A stretch of 64,000 nucleotides of DNA from Stieleria magnilauensis. GTDB taxonomy: Bacteria; Planctomycetota; Planctomycetia; Pirellulales; Pirellulaceae. Positions 1 to 9,796 of the stretch are shown piece by piece. The first letter of the stretch is position 1. Each line of letters opens with the position of its first letter. The stretch covers positions 4,748,394-4,812,393 of the forward strand of contig CP036432.1 in the NCBI GenBank assembly GCA_007753675.1, written 5' to 3'. A program made the translations under genes and the position numbers. The notes under the pieces were generated by a model, which made no database searches, was not told the DNA's origin, and worked only from the letters and a program-made list of their open reading frames with translations.

Positions 1-1560
1 ATGCTCGTCGCCGATGCCGAACCGGGATTGCAAATCGCCATCGATTCGGCATCCCAAACCGACCCGGGCCGCGAGACACTCGAGGCGTTCTACCAGTCGT
101 TGGAATCCGTTTCAGCGAAACGATCGAAGGATTGGTCGATTCCCGCGGCACAGCTGTTGGTCGCGATGAAGATTCGCCCGGACGATGTGGATGGCTTGCA
201 TGACACGCTGAACGAACGCTTGCCCGATGTCGCAACGATTCGTGAAGCGTTGGACACACCCCGAGCCGCCACGCTTGAACCGCTGACGGGATTGCTTGCC
301 GTTGCATCGGCCGCAGCGACAAGTGACTCCGCCGCGGCCGAAAGAATCAGCAAGAACGTCGGCAATTACCTTCGCGTGTTGGCGGACTCGCTGCAGAAAC
401 CCGGCCTGGAACTTGCGGTCGCCTCGCTGGGTGGAGACGACGCGTCGCTTGCGGCTTTGTTGGATTCGATCGAGACGTCATCGGAGTCGGGGGTATCACT
501 GATGAAGCCTCAACTCAATGCGTGTTTGAAAATCGCGATGATGGTCGCCAAACGCGGTGACATTCGAAATTCGGCCAGGGCGTTGAAACTGGCGCTGCAA
601 AACGGGCCGCCGATCAGCTCCATTGGCAATGGAACGGACGCGTTCGCGATCAATACCAATCAAAACGTTTCCTCCACTTCCGTCGATGACGGCGTCCATG
701 AACTGACACCGCGATTGTTGGACCTGGTTGATCTGTATTCCGATCTGACGGGCGAACAATTGGGGCTGCGTGAACCGAACGCCGACCTGGCATTGGATGC
801 CGATGAAATTGATCAAGACATGTGGCAATCGATCGATCAAGCGTTGCGTGCGGTCGTCTTGCCAAGCGGTCAGCCGGGCATGGTCTATCCCTATGCCAAG
901 CGAATCGCCTCGCGCACCAGCTACGATAATTATTCCAGCGATGATGACCTCCGTCCCCACTCGGTCTCGATCGCGATGGCGCGCGTCGCCGCGATCGCCG
1001 GCACCTCGGACACGCTGCTGGACTTGATTGCGTCACGGCTCGAGTCCGCGGCCGACAAGAAGGAGGCGGCCGCCGTCCTGGTCGATGCGGCATTGGCGAG
1101 TGTGGACCAAGGTGAGGGTGACGGCGGTGCGCTGACCGAAGCGTTGGAGCGTTTTGCCGAGTCCGTCGACGCGATCCTGCCGAGCGTCGAAACACCGGCG
1201 ACCGAACCCGAACAGTTGTCGACGATTTCAGGCCAGGTTCAACAAGAGTCGTATCAGAAGAGTGACATCGTCGATCTGATGGTCCGCACGCTGGCCCCCC
1301 TGGTCGGGACCACCGACGGCGTCACGGAAGAGCATCGGGGCAAGGCAGCCGAGCTGTTCGAGAGAACAGCGCGATTGATTGATTCGGACAGCTACACGGC
1401 CAATCGGCATCGCGAAATCGCCCGGCGGATTCGCGAAAAGGTTATCTCAGGGCCAGAAAAACCAGAGGGTCACTCGGATGCGCAGCACGCCGAGCCAGAA
1501 ACCGTGTTGGGCCAGCAACTCGATGCGATCAAACGATGGTTTTTGGGCGGTGGTCATTGA
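1..1560 (+). CDS. Hypothetical protein, probably the C-terminal part of a larger protein
   Basis: The reading frame is open from the first base of the window, so the 519 residues seen may be only the C-terminal part of a longer protein; the ATG at position 1 need not be the start. I do not recognise the family. The sequence is rich in Ala, Leu, Asp and Glu with no Cys, no membrane segment and no enzyme motif. It reads as stacked helices, for example the Ala-rich stretch around residues 95-125 and the helix-like blocks at about residues 325-375. The last residues (KRWFLGGGH) are basic and aromatic. A helical repeat or scaffold protein is the most that can be inferred. The stop codon is the first part of a 15-bp tandem duplication that runs into the intergenic region. 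Confidence 0.6.
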   Translation: MLVADAEPGLQIAIDSASQTDPGRETLEAFYQSLESVSAKRSKDWSIPAAQLLVAMKIRPDDVDGLHDTLNERLPDVATIREALDTPRAATLEPLTGLLAVASAAATSDSAAAERISKNVGNYLRVLADSLQKPGLELAVASLGGDDASLAALLDSIETSSESGVSLMKPQLNACLKIAMMVAKRGDIRNSARALKLALQNGPPISSIGNGTDAFAINTNQNVSSTSVDDGVHELTPRLLDLVDLYSDLTGEQLGLREPNADLALDADEIDQDMWQSIDQALRAVVLPSGQPGMVYPYAKRIASRTSYDNYSSDDDLRPHSVSIAMARVAAIAGTSDTLLDLIASRLESAADKKEAAAVLVDAALASVDQGEGDGGALTEALERFAESVDAILPSVETPATEPEQLSTISGQVQQESYQKSDIVDLMVRTLAPLVGTTDGVTEEHRGKAAELFERTARLIDSDSYTANRHREIARRIREKVISGPEKPEGHSDAQHAEPETVLGQQLDAIKRWFLGGGH

Positions 1561-1587
1561 TGCACAGCGTCCTGATGCACAGCGTCC
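1558..1587. repeat. 15-bp tandem duplication overlapping a stop codon
   Basis: The unit tgatgcacagcgtcc occurs twice in direct succession, and the first copy contains the TGA stop of the preceding gene. It looks like slippage or duplication just at the gene end. No function is inferred. Confidence 0.8.
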
Positions 1588-2010
1588 TGACACCACGAGT
1601 TTCTCAGCCACAATGAGATCCTGCCGTTATTAAGTCGTTGAACACAAAGGGTTTTCGTCGCTCTCCGTCTGGGCATCGGTATCTGCACATCTTTTGCATG
1701 CCAGATCGGTTCTGAGTGGATGGTTTCGGCCAACGGCCGTTCACATCCATAGCCTTGGGCATCGCCCAAGAGGTTCCTGGGGCGGCGCAACCCTCTCAAA
1801 TGCTCGGGTTGCTTGCCCCAGGCTAGGGATATGCATGCCCTTTGGGCAAAAAGCGACTTGTGTAGAGACCGATGCCCCCTCGGCCAGTTTCGCGTTTGAA
1901 TTTCGATCCGCTCGGCCCGTTCTCGGCAATCGCAACTGATTTCGATACACTTCGTGGCACGCTGAGTTTTCTTCCCCGCACCGCTTTCATCCCCGCACCA
2001 GGACACGACG
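1561..2010. other. Intergenic region of 450 bp with a dispersed repeat
   Basis: No convincing gene is seen on either strand. The main recognisable element is the 55-bp dispersed repeat at 1713-1767, which matches a second copy at 43751-43805. Downstream there is a series of short GC-rich partial inverted motifs (gggcatcgccca, cctggggcggc, ttgccccagg). The purL ribosome binding site (AGGA about 9 bases before the ATG) lies at the 3' end. Confidence 0.6.
1713..1767 (+). repeat. Dispersed 55-bp intergenic repeat, copy 1
   Basis: Aligned by eye with the reverse strand of 43751-43805: 49 of 55 positions are identical without gaps. The core reads caacggccgttcac followed by a cttgggcatcgccc end. 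This copy is intergenic; the second copy ends a truncated sulfatase gene. Confidence 0.75.
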
Positions 2011-4971
2011 ATGCCGCTGTGGCAGATTGACATTTATCCCGCCGAAAACGAGATCGACCGTGAGGGCGCCCGCACCAGCGAGGAAATTCATGAATTGGGC
2101 ATCGGTGACGACGTCCCGGTGGTCTTCGCACGCGGTTTTTTGGTCCAGGGCGAAATCGACGGCGAACAGGCCCAGCAGATCGCCCAGACCCTACTGGCCG
2201 ACGCGGTGACCGAGCGGACCGTCGTGGCGGTCGCCGGCGATGCGGTGTTGAGCCAGCCGCCGGTCGATTCTAACGACATTCGACTGGTCAACGTGTTGCC
2301 CAAACCCGGCGTGATGGACCCGGTCGCGGCCAGCACGATCGGGGCAGCCCGCGATTGTGGGTTCGACGTCCAGTCGGTCCGCACGATGCGAAAGTATTGG
2401 ATCAGCGGGGTCGACGAGCCGACGTTCCAAACGATCTGCCGCCGCGCGTTGTCCAACGATTCGATCGAGCAGGTGATCGCCGGGCCGCTGGAAATGGAGC
2501 AACTCGATGTCGGCACGGCCTACGAATTCGAGCTCGTCCGCGTCCCGATTCGCAGTTTGAGCGATGACGAATTGGAAACGCTTTCGCGCGAAGGCCAGCT
2601 GTACTTGACGCTGGTCGAAATGCAAACGATTCGCGACCACTTCGTCGCGCTCGATCGCGATCCGACGGACATCGAGCTGGAGACGATCGCGCAGACGTGG
2701 TCGGAACACTGCAGCCACAAAACGCTGGCCGGTCGCATTCATTACCGCGGGGTCGGCGCCGACGGAACGCCCGGCGGCGACGAGCGGCAATACGACAACA
2801 TGCTCAAAGAGACCATCTTTGCGGCGACCCAAACGATCCGCAAGAACTTGGGCGACGACGATTGGTGCGTCAGTGTGTTCAAAGACAACGCCGGCGTGGT
2901 GACCTTTGACGACCAATTCCATGCCTGTTTTAAAGTCGAAACCCACAATCACCCTTCGGCGCTGGAACCCTACGGCGGTGCAAACACGGGTATCGGCGGG
3001 GTGATCCGCGATCCGATGGGGACGGGCATGGGCGCCAAACCGGTCTGCAACACCGACGTGTTTTGCTTTGCACCGCCAGACACGCCTGCCGACCAATTGC
3101 CCCCGGGCGTGCTGCATCCGCGCCGCGTGATGAAGGGCGTCGTCGCGGGGGTCCGTGACTACGGCAACCGGATGGGCATCCCGACCGTCAACGGCGCGGT
3201 CTATTTTGACAAACGCTACTTGGGCAACCCGCTCGTCTATGCCGGCAACGTCGGGATGATCCCCGTCGGCATGGAAGACAAGCAGGTTCATCCGAACGAT
3301 CTGATCGTTTCGATCGGGGGCCGCACCGGACGCGACGGCATCCACGGCGCCACGTTTAGTTCGGCGGAATTGACCAGTGAATCGGAATCATTGTCCGGCG
3401 GCGCCGTCCAGATCGGCAACGCGATCACGGAAAAAATGGTCTTAGATGTCTTGATGCAAGCCCGCGACCGGGGACTGTACAACGCTGTGACGGACTGTGG
3501 TGCCGGCGGGTTTTCCAGTGCCGTGGGCGAAATGGGCGAGGACGTCGGCGCGGAAGTTTGGCTGGAAAAGGCGCCGCTGAAATATGACGGTTTGTCGTAC
3601 ACCGAGATCTGGATTTCCGAAGCCCAAGAACGCATGGTGCTGGCCGTGCCACGCGAAAAGTGGGATGAACTTCGAGAGCTGTGCGAAAGCGAAGGCGTCG
3701 AAGCGGCCATCCTGGGTGAATTCAAACCGACCGGCCAGTTGCACCTGACCTATCACGGCCAAACGGTCGGAAACGTCAGCATGCAGATGCTGCACGACGG
3801 ACGACCGCCGGTGATCCGTGATGCCGTGTACGAACCGCCGGCCGTGGTGCCGCTGGATTTGCCCGCGTCGGTTTCGGCGGAGGCGAATCAACAGACGCTG
3901 CTGAAGATCCTGTCCAGTCTGAACGTCGCCAGCAAACACTGGGTGATCCGTCAGTACGACCACGAAGTCCAAGGCGGCAGCGTCGTCAAACCGCTGGTCG
4001 GACCACAGTGCGACGGTCCCGGTGACGCCGCGGTGATCCGCCCACTGCTGGGCAGCAACCGCGGTCTGGTGATTTCCTGCGGGATGAATCCACACTATGG
4101 CGACTTTGACACCTATCACATGGCCGCTTCGGCGATCGATGAAGCGATGCGGAACGCCGTGGCGGTGGGGGCCGCCCCCAGCAAGATCGCGATCCTGGAT
4201 AACTTCTGCTGGGGTTACACCGATCGCCCCGAGACGCTCGGTTCCCTGGTACGTGCGGCGATCGCCTGCCAAGACGTCGCCGTCCAGCTGGGCACTCCGT
4301 TCGTCAGCGGCAAGGACAGCTTGAACAACGAATTCAGCTATTTCGACGACAGCGGTGAAAAGCAAACGATCTCGATCCCGCCGAGTCTGTTGATCAGCGC
4401 GATGGGCCAAATCGCCGACATTTCGTTGGCCGTGACGATGGACGCCAAGGAGTCGGGCAACGCGGTTTTCTTGATCGGGACGACCAAAGACGAGCTGGGC
4501 GGTTCGCATTATTGTCTCAGCCAAAACCGATCCGGCGGCCAGGTGCCGACCGTGGATGTTCCGGTCGCCAAGGCCACGTTTGCCGCGGTGCACGAAGCGA
4601 TTTCCGCCCGTCTGCTGCGAGCCTGTCACGACCTCAGCGAGGGCGGACTGGCCGTCGCGGCGACCGAAATGGCGATGGCCGGTGGCTTGGGAATGCAGCT
4701 GGACCTGGATGCCGTCGCTGACATTTCCGCACCTGGACTCTCCGACGTCTCGCTGTTGTTCAGCGAATCCAATTCGCGGTTCCTGGTCGAATTGCCGGTG
4801 GAGTTGGTGGATCAGTTCACACCAATCTTCTACGCCCACGGCGTTCAGGCGGCCCGAGTAGGTACAATAACCGACGACGGAAAACTGACCGTCACGCGAT
4901 CCGGGGCCAACGTGCTGGACATTGAGATCGCGGCAGCGAAAGATGCTTGGCAACGACCACTCGACTGGTAA
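2011..4971 (+). CDS. purL: Phosphoribosylformylglycinamidine synthase, PurS-PurS-PurL fusion
   Basis: Catalyses the ATP- and ammonia-dependent conversion of FGAR to FGAM in purine synthesis. The PurL core is clear: the [18 protein letters not shown] motif near residue 310, [16 protein letters not shown] near 494 and [11 protein letters not shown] near 873. The protein has 986 residues against about 720-740 for bacterial small PurL. The extra N-terminal ~170 residues look like two PurS-type domains in tandem (about 1-75 and 88-165; the second contains a PGVMDP motif typical of PurS). No glutaminase domain follows the core, so a separate PurQ is expected elsewhere. In large PurL the N-terminal domain is known to mimic a PurS dimer, so this protein resembles an intermediate form. 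The ATG has an AGGA ribosome binding site. The next gene begins 5 bases after the stop, suggesting cotranscription. Confidence 0.95.
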   Translation: MPLWQIDIYPAENEIDREGARTSEEIHELGIGDDVPVVFARGFLVQGEIDGEQAQQIAQTLLADAVTERTVVAVAGDAVLSQPPVDSNDIRLVNVLPKPGVMDPVAASTIGAARDCGFDVQSVRTMRKYWISGVDEPTFQTICRRALSNDSIEQVIAGPLEMEQLDVGTAYEFELVRVPIRSLSDDELETLSREGQLYLTLVEMQTIRDHFVALDRDPTDIELETIAQTWSEHCSHKTLAGRIHYRGVGADGTPGGDERQYDNMLKETIFAATQTIRKNLGDDDWCVSVFKDNAGVVTFDDQFHACFKVETHNHPSALEPYGGANTGIGGVIRDPMGTGMGAKPVCNTDVFCFAPPDTPADQLPPGVLHPRRVMKGVVAGVRDYGNRMGIPTVNGAVYFDKRYLGNPLVYAGNVGMIPVGMEDKQVHPNDLIVSIGGRTGRDGIHGATFSSAELTSESESLSGGAVQIGNAITEKMVLDVLMQARDRGLYNAVTDCGAGGFSSAVGEMGEDVGAEVWLEKAPLKYDGLSYTEIWISEAQERMVLAVPREKWDELRELCESEGVEAAILGEFKPTGQLHLTYHGQTVGNVSMQMLHDGRPPVIRDAVYEPPAVVPLDLPASVSAEANQQTLLKILSSLNVASKHWVIRQYDHEVQGGSVVKPLVGPQCDGPGDAAVIRPLLGSNRGLVISCGMNPHYGDFDTYHMAASAIDEAMRNAVAVGAAPSKIAILDNFCWGYTDRPETLGSLVRAAIACQDVAVQLGTPFVSGKDSLNNEFSYFDDSGEKQTISIPPSLLISAMGQIADISLAVTMDAKESGNAVFLIGTTKDELGGSHYCLSQNRSGGQVPTVDVPVAKATFAAVHEAISARLLRACHDLSEGGLAVAATEMAMAGGLGMQLDLDAVADISAPGLSDVSLLFSESNSRFLVELPVELVDQFTPIFYAHGVQAARVGTITDDGKLTVTRSGANVLDIEIAAAKDAWQRPLDW

Positions 4972-4975
4972 ACGG

Positions 4976-6016
4976 ATGATTTCCCCCAGCTCTCAAGCCG
5001 ATCCGAACAAGACCGCCACCTGGACGGTGGTGGTTTCGCGCGGACAATCCCGCAATCCCGCCAAACGGTCGCTGGAACAATCGATCGCCGACGCGGCCTC
5101 GACGCTCGAAGACGCCGACGTGTTGGTGGTCCCGCACCTGTACGATTTGCCCAAGGGCGGGGAGTCGCTACAGAAACTTTCCGAAATCGAAGGGAATCTG
5201 ATCGTCGTCTCGTGGATCTTTCCCCGCGCCGCCCACTGGGTGCTGGACCGAAATGGCATCCGGGGCCAGTTCGTTCCGGTGGCAATCGGCGACGCGGAAG
5301 ACGAGGACCAGGATGAGCCCTCCGCCGAGCAATCGGAAAACGATGTCGATCGCGTCGCCGACCTATACCCGCGGCCGGATCGTCAAATCCACTGCATCGA
5401 CCTCAAGGCCGAAGAGAGTCTGGATCGGTTCACCGAAGAAATCCGTCGGTTGGTGCTCGGGGAAACCGACGGCGGCAGAGAATCCGGCACCGCAGCGACG
5501 ACGAATGAAACCTCTTTGCCGATCGTCGGCGGCCGGATCGTGCAAGTCGAAGAAACGACGGCGCGGCGCTGGTACCCGGTGATCGATTTCAGCCGTTGCA
5601 CCAACTGCATGGAGTGCGTCGACTTTTGCTTATTCGGTGTCTATGGAGTCGACGCGGCCGAAACGATCCTGGTCGAACAACCCGACAATTGCCGCAAGGG
5701 ATGCCCGGCCTGCAGCCGCGTCTGCCCCGAGAACGCCATCATCTTTCCCCAGCACAAGGCACCGGCGATCGCGGGTGCCGAAACGGGCGGAAGCGAAGGA
5801 TTCAAGATCGACCTGTCCAAGCTGTTCGGCGCGCCCGACGGCGGAGACGATGCGATCGCGACGGCGGCGCGAGAACGCGATGAACAGTTGTTGCTGGCCG
5901 GTCGCACCGCGGTCGGCATCGACGAGCAACTTCAGCGTCGTCAGCAAGACCTGGTCGCCCAACCCAAGGACGACCTCGATCGATTGATCGATTCGCTGGA
6001 CGAACTCGACCTGTAG
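4976..6016 (+). CDS. Ferredoxin-domain protein with two 4Fe-4S clusters
   Basis: The start is set at the ATG four bases after the purL stop (MISPSSQAD..., 346 residues); a longer frame into purL exists but is unlikely. Residues 1-110 form an unrecognised alpha/beta domain containing LVVPHLYDLP. An acidic linker (DAEDEDQDEPS) follows. The centre holds two cluster motifs: C-x2-C-x2-C-x3-C in CTNCMECVDFC, then C-x3-C-x2-C-x3-CP in CRKGCPACSRVCP. This is the arrangement of a bacterial-type 2[4Fe-4S] ferredoxin with a modified second motif. The C-terminus is charged and helical. No signal peptide or membrane segment is seen, so it is probably a cytoplasmic electron-transfer protein. Partner and role are unknown; coupling to purL may be only positional. 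Confidence 0.75.
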   Translation: MISPSSQADPNKTATWTVVVSRGQSRNPAKRSLEQSIADAASTLEDADVLVVPHLYDLPKGGESLQKLSEIEGNLIVVSWIFPRAAHWVLDRNGIRGQFVPVAIGDAEDEDQDEPSAEQSENDVDRVADLYPRPDRQIHCIDLKAEESLDRFTEEIRRLVLGETDGGRESGTAATTNETSLPIVGGRIVQVEETTARRWYPVIDFSRCTNCMECVDFCLFGVYGVDAAETILVEQPDNCRKGCPACSRVCPENAIIFPQHKAPAIAGAETGGSEGFKIDLSKLFGAPDGGDDAIATAARERDEQLLLAGRTAVGIDEQLQRRQQDLVAQPKDDLDRLIDSLDELDL

Positions 6017-6024
6017 TGTCGCAG

Positions 6025-6041
6025 GGCATGCTGTGCATGCC
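6025..6041. terminator. Short perfect stem-loop between convergent genes
   Basis: GGCATGC-TGT-GCATGCC forms a 7-bp stem with a 3-base loop in the 52-bp gap between the ferredoxin gene and leuS, which converge here. It could act as a bidirectional terminator. There is no U-tract on either side, so this is tentative. Confidence 0.3.
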
Positions 6042-6068
6042 ACACGTCACGCGCGGGACGCCCGACGG

Positions 6069-8903
6069 TCATCCCTTGACCACAAGGTTCACCAACCGGC
6101 CGGGCACGGCGATCTTCTTGACGACGTTCTTGCCCTCGAGCATCGATTGAACCCGCTGGTCCGCCATGGCGGCTTCGATCATTTGGTCGGGTTTCGCATC
6201 GGGCGCGACTTGAATCTTCGTCTTCACCTTGCCGTTGAACTGCACCGGTACTTCGATCGAACTTTGCACCAGCGCCGACTCGTCCCACTTCGGCCAGCTC
6301 TGCTGCGCGATCACGCCGTCTTGGCCCAGGATCTTCCATAGCTCTTCGCACAAGTGCGGTGCGTAGGGCGACAGCAGAATCAGGAACGACTTCATCGCGC
6401 TGATCGGACGTTTTTCCGCGCGGGTGAAGAAATTGGTGAACTCCATCATCCGCGCGATCGCGGTGTTAAAGCTCATCGCGTCGGTGTCCTCGGTGACCTT
6501 TTTGATCGTCGCGTGGAGCATCCGGTTCTGTTCTTCGTCGCAGGGCTCTTCGGTGAGCGCCGACTGCAGCGCGTAGTCGTCCTCTTGATCGTCGACGATC
6601 ATCCGCCAGACGCGATCCAAGAAATTGCGGACACCTCCGACACCGGCCATGGACCAAGGCTTGGTCGCTTCCAGCGGCCCCATGAACATCTCGTACAACC
6701 GCAGCGAGTCGGCACCGTACTCGCTGACGACGACGTCGGGATTGATCACGTTGCCGCGGGCTTTGGACATCTTGTGGGCTCGGCTGTCGACCTTGATCGA
6801 CGGATCCGATTTCAACACAAAGCCTTCGCCCTTCTTTTCGACGTCTTCTTCCGGGACCGTCTTTGACGCCACGACTCGACCGTCTTTGGATTGACGCCCG
6901 CCGTCGGGACTTTTTCGCACCTCGGCGGCGGAGACCGGATTGCCGGCTTCGTCAAAGAAGGCGCTGTATTCGACATCACCCAAGATCATGCCCTGGTTGA
7001 CCAACCGGACAAAGGGTTCGGGCGTCGACACGTGGCCTCGATCGAACAGCACCTTGTGCCAGAACCGCGAGTACAACAAGTGCAACACGGCGTGTTCGGC
7101 ACCACCGACGTACAAGTCGACCGGCATCCACTCGGCCTGCTTTTGCGGATCGACCAGCGCGGTATCGTTCTTGGGGTCGATGTAGCGCAGGTAGTACCAG
7201 CAGGACCCGGCCCACTGGGGCATGGTGTTGGTTTCGCGGCGATACCGTTTGCCGTCGATCTGGACGTACAACCAATCGTCATCGGCCTTGCCCAGCGGCG
7301 GTTCGGGTTTTCCATGGGGTTTAAAATCTTCCAACTCGGGCAGACGCACGGGCAACTCCGCGGGGTCGACGCCACGCATTCGACCGGTCGGATTCCCGTC
7401 GTCGTCGAGTTCGTGCAGGATCGGAAAGGGTTCGCCCCAGAAGCGTTGCCGGCTGAACAACCAGTCGCGCAGTTTGTAGTTGACGGCGGCCTTGCCCAAG
7501 CCGTCCGCTTGCAGCGAGGCGGTGAGTTCCTGTTTGACCTCCTCGGTCGACTTGCCGTTCATCGGTCCGCTGTTGATCGCGATGCCGACCGCGTCGTAAC
7601 ACGCTTTTCCGGCCAGGATGTCGTCTCGGTTTTCGGCGTCCGCGGGCGGGTCGACGACGGCGATGACTGGCAATTCGTACTTGACCGCGAATTCAAAGTC
7701 GCGTTCGTCGTGCGCCGGGACGGCCATGATCGCACCGGTTCCGTAGCCGGCCAAGACATAGTCGGCGACCCAGACGGGGATCGGAGCGCCGTTGACGGGA
7801 TTGATGGCGTGGCTACCGGTGAACACGCCTGTCTTTTCGCGGTCGCCCTCGGTGCGTTCACGATCGGATTTGAACGACGCTTTCTCGCAGTACGTTTTAA
7901 CCGCTTCGGATTGTTCCGCCGTGGTCAATCGATCCAGCATCGGGTGCTCGGGCGAGACCACCATGTAGGTCGCACCGAACAGCGTGTCGGGGCGCGTCGT
8001 GTAGACACGCAGCGCGTCGTCACCGGGGCTGGCCGGCAAGGGAGCCTTGGACCGCTCGGATTTCCACGCTTCAAATTTTGCGGCGTCGCCGATGAAGAAG
8101 TCGACTTCGGCGCCGGTGCTGCGTCCGATCCAATCCGACTGTAACTTTTTGATCCCGACGGGCCAGTCCAACGCGTCCAGTCCGTCCAGCAATCGCTCGG
8201 CATAATCGGTGATCCGCAGCATCCACTGGCGCAGCGGGATGCGTTTGACGGGGTGGCCCCCGCGTTCGCTCTTGCCGTCGATGACCTCTTCGTTGGCCAG
8301 CACGGTGCCCAGCTTGGGACACCAATTGACCAGGGCGTCGTCCAAATAGGCCAGCCGGTGCGCGTCGATGTAGTCGGCGACGGCCGATTCGCCTTGTGCT
8401 TGGATCTCGTCGGGGATCGGCAGTTCGGCGATCGGGCGACCTTTCTGGGCGTCGTGGTCAAACCAGGTATCGAACAGGACCAAAAAGATGAACTGGGTCC
8501 AGCGAAAGTACGCCTCGTCGGTCGTCGCCAACACGCGATCCCAGTCGTAGCTGAAACCGAGCATCTTCAACTGCCGCGTGAAGTTGTCGATGTTGCGTTG
8601 GGTTTGAATCCGCGGGTGTTCGCCGGTTTTGATCGCGTGCTCTTCGGCAGGCAACCCGAAGGCGTCGAATCCCATCGGGTGCAATACGCTTTCGCCACAC
8701 AGGCGGGCGTAACGGCAGACGATGTCCGTCGCAGTGTAACCCTCCGGGTGGCCGACGTGCAGCCCGTCACCGCTGGGATAGGGGAACATGTCCAGGACGT
8801 AACGTTTTTTGGGACCCGGTTTCTCGGGCGTGGCAAACGTTTTATGTTCTTCCCAGTAGGCTTGCCAACGCGGTTCGATTTCGGCGGGATTGTATCGCGG
8901 CAT
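6069..8903 (-). CDS. leuS: Leucyl-tRNA synthetase
   Basis: Charges tRNA-Leu with leucine in the cytoplasm. It has 944 residues, slightly longer than the usual ~860. The class I HIGH motif appears as HVGHP in the context [19 protein letters not shown] near residue 48. The second signature is KMSKARGN (KMSKS variant) at about residue 713. The editing (CP1) region is recognisable by [20 protein letters not shown] and by [13 protein letters not shown]. An insertion of about 30 residues ([20 protein letters not shown]...) lies just before the KMSKA loop and accounts for part of the extra length. The ATG start is at the 5' end of the frame, and tdk is transcribed divergently from a 168-bp gap. Confidence 0.97.
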   Translation of the reverse strand: MPRYNPAEIEPRWQAYWEEHKTFATPEKPGPKKRYVLDMFPYPSGDGLHVGHPEGYTATDIVCRYARLCGESVLHPMGFDAFGLPAEEHAIKTGEHPRIQTQRNIDNFTRQLKMLGFSYDWDRVLATTDEAYFRWTQFIFLVLFDTWFDHDAQKGRPIAELPIPDEIQAQGESAVADYIDAHRLAYLDDALVNWCPKLGTVLANEEVIDGKSERGGHPVKRIPLRQWMLRITDYAERLLDGLDALDWPVGIKKLQSDWIGRSTGAEVDFFIGDAAKFEAWKSERSKAPLPASPGDDALRVYTTRPDTLFGATYMVVSPEHPMLDRLTTAEQSEAVKTYCEKASFKSDRERTEGDREKTGVFTGSHAINPVNGAPIPVWVADYVLAGYGTGAIMAVPAHDERDFEFAVKYELPVIAVVDPPADAENRDDILAGKACYDAVGIAINSGPMNGKSTEEVKQELTASLQADGLGKAAVNYKLRDWLFSRQRFWGEPFPILHELDDDGNPTGRMRGVDPAELPVRLPELEDFKPHGKPEPPLGKADDDWLYVQIDGKRYRRETNTMPQWAGSCWYYLRYIDPKNDTALVDPQKQAEWMPVDLYVGGAEHAVLHLLYSRFWHKVLFDRGHVSTPEPFVRLVNQGMILGDVEYSAFFDEAGNPVSAAEVRKSPDGGRQSKDGRVVASKTVPEEDVEKKGEGFVLKSDPSIKVDSRAHKMSKARGNVINPDVVVSEYGADSLRLYEMFMGPLEATKPWSMAGVGGVRNFLDRVWRMIVDDQEDDYALQSALTEEPCDEEQNRMLHATIKKVTEDTDAMSFNTAIARMMEFTNFFTRAEKRPISAMKSFLILLSPYAPHLCEELWKILGQDGVIAQQSWPKWDESALVQSSIEVPVQFNGKVKTKIQVAPDAKPDQMIEAAMADQRVQSMLEGKNVVKKIAVPGRLVNLVVKG

Positions 8904-9071
8904 AGGAGTCGAGCAAAAAAAGGGGGAAATCGGCGTGTCAGACGCGTGCAGAGCGAAATTCTAAGGATTGGCGGATTTGACGTAAGTCTTGGCCGGAAAA
9001 TATGTGGGATCGGCGTCGATCGCTCAAACGCGTTAAAAACTCAGCAACGAGCGGATACGAGAGCGGGATTC

Positions 9072-9689
9072 ATGGCAAAACTGTACTTCTACTACTCGAC
9101 GATGAACGCGGGGAAATCCACGACGTTGCTGCAGTGCAGCTACAACTACCAGGAACGCGGGATGAAGACGTTGATCTTGCTGCCCGAAATCGACACCCGC
9201 GACCAGGCCGGCAAGGTCACCAGCCGGATCGGACTGGCGGCCGACGCGGTTACCTTCAACATCGCCGACAATCTACTGTCCCTGGTTCGTCACCGTCACG
9301 ATCGCGAAATACTGCACTGTGTCTTGGTCGACGAAGCACAATTCCTGACCGGTCGGCAAGTCAAACAATTGAGCGATGTGTGCGATCAACTGGACGTCCC
9401 CGTGATGGCGTATGGATTGAGGACCGATTTCCAAGGAAACTTGTTCACCGGTAGCGAAGTGTTGTTGGCTTGGGCCGATACCTTGACGGAAATCAAAACG
9501 ATCTGCCATTGCGGTCGAAAAGCGACCATGGTGCTGCGGATCGACGATGAGGGGCACCCGATCAAGGACGGCCGGCAGATTCAAATCGGCGGGAACGAAC
9601 GTTATCTCTCGGTCTGCAGGAGGCACTTCAAGGACGGCATGTGTGAACGAACCGCCGACGAACTTCCGTTACTAGATGTACTGGAGTGA
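9072..9689 (+). CDS. tdk: Thymidine kinase, class II
   Basis: Phosphorylates thymidine to dTMP in the salvage pathway. The protein has 205 residues and is strongly similar to the E. coli type (recognised from memory). The P-loop lies in [17 protein letters not shown] at the N-terminus, the Mg/base region is VDEAQFLT near residue 87, and the lid/zinc module has Cys in CHCGRKA and Cys plus His in SVCRRHF. The open frame continues far upstream, inside leuS on the other strand, but the ATG at 9072 gives the family's normal N-terminus (MAKLYFYY). After the stop an 8-bp inverted repeat (TGATCGTT at 9687, AACGATCA at 9715) has a long loop and is a poor terminator. Confidence 0.95.
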   Translation: MAKLYFYYSTMNAGKSTTLLQCSYNYQERGMKTLILLPEIDTRDQAGKVTSRIGLAADAVTFNIADNLLSLVRHRHDREILHCVLVDEAQFLTGRQVKQLSDVCDQLDVPVMAYGLRTDFQGNLFTGSEVLLAWADTLTEIKTICHCGRKATMVLRIDDEGHPIKDGRQIQIGGNERYLSVCRRHFKDGMCERTADELPLLDVLE

Positions 9690-9796
9690 TCGTTTTGACC
9701 GTTTTTCATGCGATAACGATCAGCTGTTGACCGATTGAATCCATTTTTAAACAGAGGGGGGGCGTAGAAAGAACGGGCGTAAGATGCACGCTTGCA

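Noticed and set aside
1694-1939. Small protein of 81 residues in the intergenic region
   Set aside because: It spans the dispersed repeat and has no family similarity by eye.
3442-4953. 503-codon open frame on the minus strand
   Set aside because: Antisense of purL with an unnatural composition.
6891-8144. 417-codon open frame on the plus strand
   Set aside because: Antisense of leuS. No ribosome binding site and no recognisable domain.
8977-9010. Sigma70-type promoter (TTGACG, 17 bases, ATATGT) before tdk
   Set aside because: The -10 match is poor and planctomycete promoters are not well defined, so it is not listed as a feature.
8253-9071. Long open frame upstream of and in frame with tdk (478 codons in total)
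   Set aside because: It is the antisense of leuS. The ATG at 9072 gives the normal Tdk N-terminus.
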